This document shows positions 12,004-64,000 of a DNA stretch of 64,000 bases, in pieces. The translations under genes were made by a program, and so were the position numbers. Position 1 is the stretch's first letter. Every line of letters starts with the position of its first letter. The stretch is from Perca fluviatilis (taxonomy: Eukaryota; Chordata; Actinopteri; Perciformes; Percidae), in NCBI RefSeq assembly GCF_010015445.1, contig NC_053120.1:11668097-11732096 (forward strand). Direction: 5' to 3'. A model generated the notes under the pieces. It saw only the letters and a program-made list of their open reading frames with translations, searched no databases and was not told where the DNA came from.

Positions 12004-12054
12004 CAAACTGAGAGCAGAAAGAGGTCTGAAAAATGATGGATAGATTAAGTATAT

Positions 12055-13731
12055 GGGCCCTATCTTGCACTCAGCGCAATTGCCTTTGTACACCGACGCA
12101 TGTATCATTCCTATTTTGCACCCGACGCACAGCGGACTTTTCCCTCCACAGACGCACGTCGGTAAATTAGGGAATGTGTTTGCGCTCCCGGGGGCGGTTC
12201 AGGGAAAAGAGGAGGCGTGTTCAGGCGCAAACGGTCCCAGGAAAAACCTGGTCTAAAGTCAGTGGCGCGTTATTCAGATGCTATTTTAGGGGCACATGCT
12301 TGGCCATAATGTAGCGTGTGCACAACGCACATACACTTTTGGCCCTTTGGCTTGTTATGTTTTATACAACATTTCCATGAATCATGGATTTGTTGATGAC
12401 ATAAACGAGGAAAAAAGAGGTAGATTCTAGCTAGAGTAGCGTTATCAGCTGAATATGCGCGTAAGCCGGATTGTATCGCTGGTTACTTCCCACTATTACA
12501 AATTATCATACGTAATTAGTTATATTTCATAAGATTGAAAAGTACAACTGTAGTTTATGTAAATAACACTTGCTCTGCTTGCTTCTGCTTTCTGCGTTGT
12601 TGTTGTTAAAGAAGCGAGTAGCTGAGGGCCGTACAATTAATCACAACACCAAAAAGAGATAACAAAAATATTTTTTAAAGTAAGTGCTGTAGTATAACTA
12701 GCAGGAGACAAGTAATAATTGAGGTAAGTTTGGAGACATTACCTTATTTAATCATTAAATTAATAAATATTTTTGTTGTATCTCTTTTCGATGTAGTCAT
12801 TTGTAGACGGCCCTAAGCACTCGTCTAACTGCAGGTAGCAGCGCAGCAGCAGCAGCAACAGAGAGCTGAAGAGAGCAGGCAAGTGTTCATAAACTTCTGG
12901 TGTACTTACAAACTTTCCAATCCATCGTTTTATGAGAGCATAACCTATTTGTACTACTGTAGATGTTTGGTATCATTTCGGGCATTATTAGTGGGGTAAC
13001 TTACAAGATACAAACGTGGGTCCATTAGCCCCTAAGATATTCAGCTGATAACGCTACTCTAGCTAATTCTCCCAATGTTCAACCCAGGTGAAAAAAAGCT
13101 TCTGGGGGGTGTTTGGCTCGAGGTCATGGTGCAAAGGACCCTAGGGTGAATTACTCCGAACCATCACTTTAAGGAGACGTGATGTTGAACTACGGTGGGA
13201 TTGGACACTCCAGCGGAATCTGGTCCGGGAGTAATGCGCGATGTGCTCCTGGTGGAGCGGGTGGACGGAGATGGAGTGGGGGGAGGAGGAAGGGGCACAA
13301 CAGGAGCAGGTGGTGCGTTTGGAGGCCCACGCTCCATGGCTGCAGCAATCCTCTCCAGACTTTAGGAGATGCGCCCGAGAGGAGCAGCAACATCGCCACC
13401 CGGTCAAGACGGGCATTTATTAGCCTACTTTGCCGCATTCCGGACAGCTCCCGCTGGCGTGCGCCAGGCAAATCCGCCGTCATAATAGCAATCCGCCATG
13501 GAACAATTGCGCCTGCTCTTAAAGGGAATGTGAGATGACGCTCTCATTGGTTTATTTCACGTTACGCCCAAACCACACCTAGCTACTTCAGACCAACCCA
13601 TTTTAGATTTGCGTCGGGCGCAAGAGTCATTTATCCCGCCGTTATAATAGCAACAGCGCCCGAGATCCGCCCACTAAACTACTTGCGTTTCACGTTTGAT
13701 ACTTGCATTTCAGATCGTTAAAATAGGGCCC
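12055..13731. mobile_element. Fold-back DNA element with GGGCCCTAT ends
   Basis: The left end GGGCCCTATCTTGCAC and the right end, read on the complement, GGGCCCTATTTTAACG are terminal inverted repeats. The interior contains an exact 29-bp inverted pair (12428-12456 and 13037-13065) and further inverted similarity inside it (GAGGGCCGTAC near 12624 against ACGGCCCTAAG near 12808, and AAAAGAGATA / TATCTCTTTT). The 12.4-13.1 kb core could therefore fold into a long imperfect hairpin. Overlapping ORFs at 13141-13538 show no transposase motif. Superfamily unknown; PIF/Harbinger is only a guess, and the 3-bp flanks (TAT, TAA) do not match perfectly. Confidence 0.7.
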
Positions 13732-14279
13732 TAAAGCTGTCTTTGTCAACTATTGTCCAAGTTGAGCCAGGTTGTCTGAATTAAAACACTTCTCTTTTAA
13801 CCAGCATGTGATTATTGGATTTTATACCCAATAATTATACTTTTACTACTGTTTTTGTAGCGTTTGTGCATTGTGTAACTTGTGGTATAATATGTAGCGC
13901 TGTGCCTGAGGTAAAGCTGTAAATTGAACCTGCTTTTTTAATGCAGGATCTTTCAAAAACCTGTCAGAACAAACAATGCAGATATCTTTATTAAATCCTC
14001 ATAAGAAACATCACTATTATACAAACACATGACTATTCCTTTTCAAGTTCACACAGGACAAGGTCAGAAAAGCACTGAATGATATACCTACTTTTATGTG
14101 TCAGTAGCAATAGTTAATGTTGCCTTAAGCTTACTTCATCATGCTTGCAGGGTCACCATGCTGGATGTATTACTCCTCTGTGTCTGAAAACAGATGTTAT
14201 TTATCCCCATCGCAAAGGAAATGCTTCAGGTTTTTGTTTAAACTGTGTTTCATCATGCCAAAAAATTACTACCAAAGAG
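13732..14279. other. Intergenic, nothing recognised
   Basis: AT-rich sequence without supported features. Confidence 0.45.
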
Positions 14280-14283
14280 TTAA

Positions 14284-14571
14284 AGGTGCAGTAGGTAAGT
14301 CTTATAAAACTAACTTTCTGACCCTATGTTCCAGTAGAACTACATGAAGCAGGTCATTAAAATCTGTTCAGATGCACCAATCAGGGCCAGGGGGGGTGTC
14401 TAACTACTTGTCAATCACTGCTCATGCACACACATTCATTCTCCCTTGTGGGGGGAGGGGCTTAGGAGACCGTTTTGTGCTTTAGCATAAAGGGGGGAGG
14501 GACTAAGAGGTTGTCGATGTTCAAATGTTTTGGCTAAGTCCTGGATCTTCGCAATCCTACCTACAGCACCT
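14284..14571. mobile_element. TTAA-bounded MITE, 288 bp
   Basis: The left end AGGTGCAGTAGGTAAG and the right end, on the complement, AGGTGCTGTAGGTAGG are inverted. Both are flanked by TTAA (14280-14283 and 14572-14575). No coding capacity. Confidence 0.8.
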
Positions 14572-14575
14572 TTAA

Positions 14576-16856
14576 ATACTCTGATTGACATGTACCCCTA
14601 AATTAAAGCTTAAGAGTTTGCATGTCCATACAGTGGAGCCACTTTCCTTAAAATTTCCTCATTTCCATCCTGCATTTATTTCATTTGGAAAATACACAAT
14701 TTTCCTTTGTCCCCTTCAGTGAGAAAGACGGGAAAAAACATCAGAATACTTTGGGATGTCAGCCTGATTTAACAACAGGTTAGAGCTACCAGGGACAGAC
14801 AGCAGCAAAGAAGCAGGAGTGGAACATTCACAGTATAACAAGCAAAATGTCACATTTCTTCTTTTCCTGTACTCATTTTTTACTGCCAGGCAATTGTTTA
14901 CTAGCTATAGTCAAATTCAAGTACAGACACTGCACTGGTTTCCCAAGCACTGTTAATTGATGATGTTAAGGAAACCATAACCTTAAACTCACCTTAAACA
15001 TGAGTAATTTATGATGCTGCAACCTGTGATTTTGGCTGCATCGGAATGCCAGGAGTTTTGAAAAGTTGACAGACGGGCTTGTTTTTGTGGGTTTGGTTGA
15101 CTTCTGCTCGACATGTGCAAAACTACTTACACACGCGCACACACACACACACACAAACCCCTCCGTGGGCACAGCTGAAAAATGAGAAGTGAAGGAAAGA
15201 ACACTTGATTTCAATGAAGCCACAATATAAAACTTGTTTTTTTGCACATAATGAATGATAAGAAACCTCACCAGTTTTCTTTGAATTGAATTATGTTTCA
15301 GGATACTGTTCAAATGAGCTATCAACTAACCAGGCATTGTTTCAAGAGCCATAGCTGTAAAATCCGCCCGGAGTGCTTACAAGGCTTCACAACGAAAAGC
15401 CAAACGTGAGGCAACACCTCCCTGTGCAGCATGTGTGTTCCTCCTCCGTGCCCTCTCTCCACCCCATATGACCCGCAAAGAGACTTTCACTTTCCCTGCA
15501 CACTCCCAAACTTCCTCTCAGCCCAAACTCCCCCTTCACCCTGGACTCCCCTGGCCCCTCTCTCCCTTCGTTCCCATGGTCCCTTAAGCTCTGCAAACCA
15601 CCTCACTGCATTCACACACACGCTCTTACATGGATCATTGTTTCAGCTATCAACTGCTCTGTATTCCACCATCTGTTCTCCCAGCTGTTGCCCACTCTCT
15701 CCCCGCTCGGCACATCCCTACGTGCTGCTGACACGCACGCAGGACAGAAATTACCATCTTGAAATTACACAGGGCCATGTCTGCTAATTAGAGACAGCGG
15801 CAGGTTTAGTGTCTAGCCAGTCTGCAGGTAGGGTCAGCTGTTAACCTGGTCACACAGACCTATTACTCTCCCTCAGGCTGATATTTGGCAGATGCTTACT
15901 GATGAGCTGTTTACCTAATGAGGCACACTTCACCAACCGTGTCTGCAGTATCATGTCAAGGAGAATGGACTTACAGTAAGCACTCAAAAGCACATTTTTA
16001 TTATGTCTTCCGGCTGGTTACAAGACAATGTTTTGTTTTATGCTCTACCGACCATAGAGCCTTCCCTCCTCCTCGTCCACTTTCCTGTTGCTTTTTTTGT
16101 TTTCCACTGCGGATAGTACCCCGTTTCCCAGCTGATAGCCATAGCAACGCCACGTGAAACTGCCTTGACATCATTTTCAACGCAACACTGCTGGATGCTT
16201 TCATCAGCAACGATGTCTGCAATTTACGGCGTAGTGTATCCTACGGCGTGGTTTTGTGGGCTGCCATTTTTTAAAGTCTGGGGTGAGTTAATAAAACAAT
16301 TGCTGTTGCTATGACGGTAGCTTCGCTTTTTAAAAATGGCGGGTTTTTGCAGGATATCTCCTGTGTCACGACGTTTCTCTCTGAAAAAGATTGAGTCGAG
16401 TTAAGTAGAGCTGTGCCGTACCATGCAGTGGAAAAGTTAAACGCAGAATGCGTAGGATTTGTAGGTTGCGGTTTGTAAACACGACTTTCACAGTTGTCCG
16501 CTCGCCCCGGCTCAACAAGGGTTAGGGTGCTTGCCAGCGGGTGAAAGCCAATCCCAGATTCACTCTCATTCTGCAACTAGCTTTGTTCTGCCACGCTATA
16601 TTTGCGTTTATTCTGCACTGTGTCCGCCATTTTTGTAGCCTACTCTTGGATGCATGCTTTCAATCAGGCATCTGGTCACGTATTTATCGAGGTCGACACC
16701 CAGAAACGTCCCCAACTACAAAATAAAATAAGAAAATACAGGCAGAGGGCAGGGTCTCTGCAGATACAGACACTGACCTACACTTCTAGTGGGTCATACG
16801 TGTGATGAATGAGAGGGATTCTTTTTAGTCTATACATTTTTTTAGGAAAATGTTTC
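14576..16856. other. Intergenic, nothing firmly recognised
   Basis: It includes a pyrimidine-rich CT/CC segment (15420-15760) and a short CA run near 15130. A CpG-containing patch at 16180-16740 ends in a TTTAAAGG-like word and may be an old repeat. No supported gene. Confidence 0.4.
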
Positions 16857-17150
16857 TTATTGTGCCTTTAAAGAAAGCATGTTATCCATTGCTTCTAAAC
16901 TTTTTTTATTAGCAATTTTGGTACAGTAAGAAGTCAAGCTAGATTGGACATGTGCTCTTTGTGCATTATGTAATATTTGATCATATGGAAGGACTTTGTC
17001 TGTGACCATGTGCTGCTCAAAATCCTGCCTGGCCTTCATGTACTTCTGAAACTCCATCATTGTCTGAAAACACTGGTCCATTGACTACCATGGTGATTCT
17101 GGCTTCATTGCAACACGGTTTTTGGCCACCTCATTGGCTACATTATGAAA
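16857..17150 (-). pseudogene. Unidentified coding-like fragment, minus strand
   Basis: The minus-strand frame reads continuously from 17150 to a TAA at 16857-16859 except for one in-frame TAG near 17087. Before the stop it gives FHNVANEVAKNRVAMKPESPW. After it come 74 residues starting MDQCFQTMMEFQKYMKARQD and ending MDNMLSLKAQ. The composition (Gln, Lys, Met, Glu, few low-complexity runs) is more protein-like than the surrounding chance ORFs. Immediately 5' on that strand is a plausible splice acceptor, TTCCCCTTCCACAG. It could be a decayed last exon, a retrocopy fragment or part of a transposon protein. I do not recognise the family, and chance remains possible. Confidence 0.35.
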
Positions 17151-17753
17151 CTGTGGAAGGGGAATACCACATGTTTCAGGAGGCGGTCAGCGTACACTAA
17201 ACTGCGTCTGCTCATTCCTCAAGAGAGTAAAAAGAGAGGTGATCTGATTCTGATTATTGGACACCAGTCGTTTGGGCCTAACATTCTGATGCTCAGTGCA
17301 CAATGGACTGATTAGTACACATCTGGACGTAAAAAAAGAAAAGAAAATTCATCTTGAAAAGTTTGCTGTAAATCTGCGTGCATACTTGGCTGAAGTAATT
17401 TTATGGTATAATATAGTAAAAAGCTTTATAGAACCTTTTTGCAGCATGAGAGCCCCTATATCAATAATTTCATCAAGGTTTTATCAACATGACAGATGTC
17501 TGGATTCAAACTTTCCCATGTGTTTATCAGTCAGCAAATGGCAAATGCCCTAGTTCTCTAAGAAAGATAATATTTAAGCCTCCAATGGCAATGTCAGGGC
17601 TTTGCTACAAACTGATCATGTAATTATTTCGTTCATGATGTTGATTCACGCTCTTGTCAGAGAACCAGCATTTCAACATTTTTGTTTCCTGGAAGTGGAA
17701 GAAAACATCTGGTCGACGCATTGATATCCCAAGATGCTGGCTGATGGCAAAGC

Positions 17754-17805
<52 letters not shown>

Positions 17806-19540
17806 GGATCCAGTGCAAAGTGCTTCCTCTTCTGAGACAACTGTCTTTGATGAAGAGGGGGAAGTGAGTTTGACCCACTGGTGCAGACACACACAGACCT
17901 CTGTACCTTGTTTGGAGGCACCACAAAATGAATGCTCTTTTATTAGCCTCGCTGTTTATCGTGGCTAGTTGGCTCGCTTGGAGTTTCCATGTCCCTTTGA
18001 CCTCTCTTATATTACTCCTTTTTGCGCATTATGACTGTTCACTGTAACTGTCTTTTTGCTGTTTTCTGGTTAAGAAACGCTGTGTGCTCCACCTGGGATT
18101 AGAGGCAGAAACTGCTCTGTCTCCTAGTAGTGTCCCCCCCAGTTTCCTAAACTGCAAACCATATGGACTACCTCTACATCCAGGCTGAGCGGAGGGAGGC
18201 TGTGGACATCTGAAGATGGATGCTGGGGGATGTGGCGGGGGGAGGAAGGGTGGTCCACAGAGCTCTGTTTGTTCTAGGTTAATGGGTTAACCTTGTTCAG
18301 GAAAGGTGGAAGTACGGTTAAAGCCAGCTTGTTTGGAAAAATCGATGGGAGAGATAAAGAAAAGAATTTTTCAAGCAGGAAACACAGCGGTGCTGCGTTC
18401 AGACATGGTTACAGAGAAACAAAGAAGGGCTATTTCTAACTTTAATCAGTGCCAGAGCAAAATAATTTTTTTTAGTTTGTTACAGTTTGTGCACCTAATA
18501 AATCTGTGTTTGTGTAAATCTCATGAATGAACACAATGCAGCAGCTGGAGCTGATGCAAAAATCCTAACCCCTCAAACTACATGGAATGCTACCCAACCT
18601 GTTAAACCCCCTTCACATTTCATATTCTCAGGCCTGCTCAGGATTATGTCACATGGTGGTCTGTAACAGAACTTTATTTCATTTTATGTGAGTAGAAATG
18701 CAGTTAATTATTTTGGATGATGGCCAAAGAAAATGAAGTCCACCGATGCCACATCGCTCTGGACGGCACTGTGCATATACTGTATGTTTTATTTGTATGT
18801 TTTCACACCAAACCCGACATTCTCATATGATCATTTGCATCATTTTTGACTGTTTGAACCCTATTGGATCATTAATCAACCAAACAATGCCAAAAATACT
18901 TTCTCACATACTTGTTGTGGCTTATCTTCATACTGCCAAGTGCTTATGAGATTCAAGTGAACTTTTGCTGTGTCTAATCATACTGCAGAGCAAAATGGGA
19001 ACTCCACGACCTACACCCCTGCTAAGAAAATACACTCTTAGATAAGGGTGCATTTTTAGATATTTGTGTGCAAAGACTGTTCAGTAAGTAAGTTTTAGTA
19101 CCAAAATAAAGTGGTGTAACCTAGTCCTGGTAGGAGTCAGATACTCTTGCCATTAGGCTATGCCAGAACAACAGTGCCTTGAGATGGCAGCACCTGACAG
19201 ATTTGCTTGTCAGCAAATAACATGACGCTGCACCAGCTGATCTCTTCTATTTTTCTCTGGCATTATTTCAGTCTTGGTGTGTACTATTTTGGTATGAGTC
19301 AGTAAACGTACGTTTGTGTTTTTTTGCAAGCAAGTTAATGCTGACTTGTAATCAGAACATCCCCTCTGCAGAGTACGGTTAACATGGGTATTGTAGGCAT
19401 ATACCTGCTTTGGGCTAATACGGTCGTCAAAGTAGACAAAGGGCATTGATGAACACAAGCCACAATTCTATCCGTGATGTCACGAGCCTGTAACTGGTGA
19501 AATCCAACACCACCAGCTGGTAGGAGTTGTGTTGGGGTGA
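17151..19540. other. Intergenic, upstream of collagen gene
   Basis: Apart from the GA microsatellite nothing is supported. ORFs such as 17296-17553, 18306-18530 and 19210-19458 (-) have no motif. Confidence 0.45.
17758..17802. repeat. (GA)n microsatellite
   Basis: About 22 uninterrupted GA units on the + strand. The Arg-Glu and Leu-Ser ORFs across it are artefacts. Confidence 0.98.
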
Positions 19541-19599
19541 ATACGGATCACCTTGGATCAGTGCAAGTCAAGGCACATAGCACAAACCACCGCCTGGGG

Positions 19600-20007
19600 G
19601 TAAAGACGCACAGAGCTGGATCGGCTGTTGTGTTGGACCACTCTGTCGAGCACCGACTCTCTGTATCGCACACAGCAGTCGAGTTAACACTGCTGCAATC
19701 TGAATAGTCGCTCTCCAAGCCAAGTTTTCTATGCAACTGTTGCGCGTCTCCACTTTGGATAGAAATAGCCTGATCACTGCGCGCCGCAGAGCGCAAAGGA
19801 TCTGAGAAGCTCTGGTTTGAACGAGTGGGAGAGATATCTCCTCCGGACTGCAATAGTTACGATGAGGAAATTCTGAGGTGGCAGAACGCATCCGTCCACT
19901 TTACGCTTCCGTTGGCTGTTACCAAAGGGTTAGCCCATGAGCAGGCATCCTCTTGAGTGTGATTCTGTTTTTACCCAGATCTCTGCTGCCTGGACAAATG
20001 CATACAA
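19600..20007 (+). promoter_or_regulatory. Putative promoter / 5' leader of col24a1
   Basis: CpG is much denser here than in the neighbouring AT-rich DNA, for example GCGCGCCGCAGAGCGC near 19778 and CGCATCCGTCCACTTTACGC near 19888. It lies directly upstream of the coding start inferred at 20008. No TATA box is convincing and the transcription start cannot be placed. A pyrimidine tract ending TTTTTACCCAG at 19978 resembles a splice acceptor, so an upstream non-coding exon is possible. Minus-strand ORFs 19548-19891 look like chance in CpG-rich DNA. Confidence 0.5.

Positions 20008-64000
<43,993 letters not shown>

Noticed and set aside
19548..19891. Two overlapping minus-strand ORFs (101 and 107 codons) in the promoter zone
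   Set aside because: They overlap in different frames, have no recognisable motif and are explained by CpG-rich, stop-poor DNA.

Overview
This is vertebrate, almost certainly ray-finned fish, nuclear DNA. It is AT-rich with long introns, many dinucleotide microsatellites, a tRNA-derived SINE family, a degraded Tc1/mariner-type transposon, hAT-like and TTAA-bounded miniature elements, and LINE 3' ends of teleost type. No bacterial or viral gene layout is present. A spiny-rayed (percomorph) fish is my best guess from the repeat families, but that is inference.

The window carries one clear protein gene: the 5' part of a fibrillar collagen of the COL24A1/COL27A1 class on the + strand. I assign it to col24a1 with good confidence. 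I read 14 coding exons: 20008-20060 (start codon), 29569-29639 (signal-peptide core), 35009-36387 (TSPN domain, Ser/Thr-rich variable region, acidic Tyr-rich segment, first four Gly-X-Y triplets), and eleven 54- or 45-bp Gly-X-Y exons up to 63655. An acceptor at 63997-63998 opens exon 15 at the window edge. Every splice join keeps the frame and gives 687 residues. The rest of the helix and the C-propeptide lie beyond the window. Spliced exons 1-3 also carry a second, out-of-frame ORF of 95 codons that starts 10 nt before the presumed start codon.

Layout: 1-19.5 kb is intergenic and repeat-dense, including a LINE fragment, a hAT-like MITE with an 8-bp target duplication, a TTAA-bounded 1.4-kb element nested in another repeat, and a 1.7-kb fold-back element. 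A minus-strand coding-like fragment of unknown identity lies at 16857-17150. About 19.6-20.0 kb is a CpG-rich promoter/leader zone. From 20 kb to the end is the collagen gene, whose introns hold most of the remaining repeats. Two stand out: the three-component nested transposon in intron 5 (46253-48256), and intron 8, which opens with a ~146-bp GT repeat directly after the donor and ends with a ~180-bp CT-rich tract directly before the acceptor.

The predicted product is a secreted procollagen chain. A signal peptide sends it to the ER, the TSPN domain forms the N-propeptide, and the interrupted triple helix assembles into extracellular fibrils. Nothing here looks like a wholly new system. The most testable novelties are the repeat-bracketed intron 8, the overlapping ORF at the start codon, and the unidentified fragment near 17 kb.
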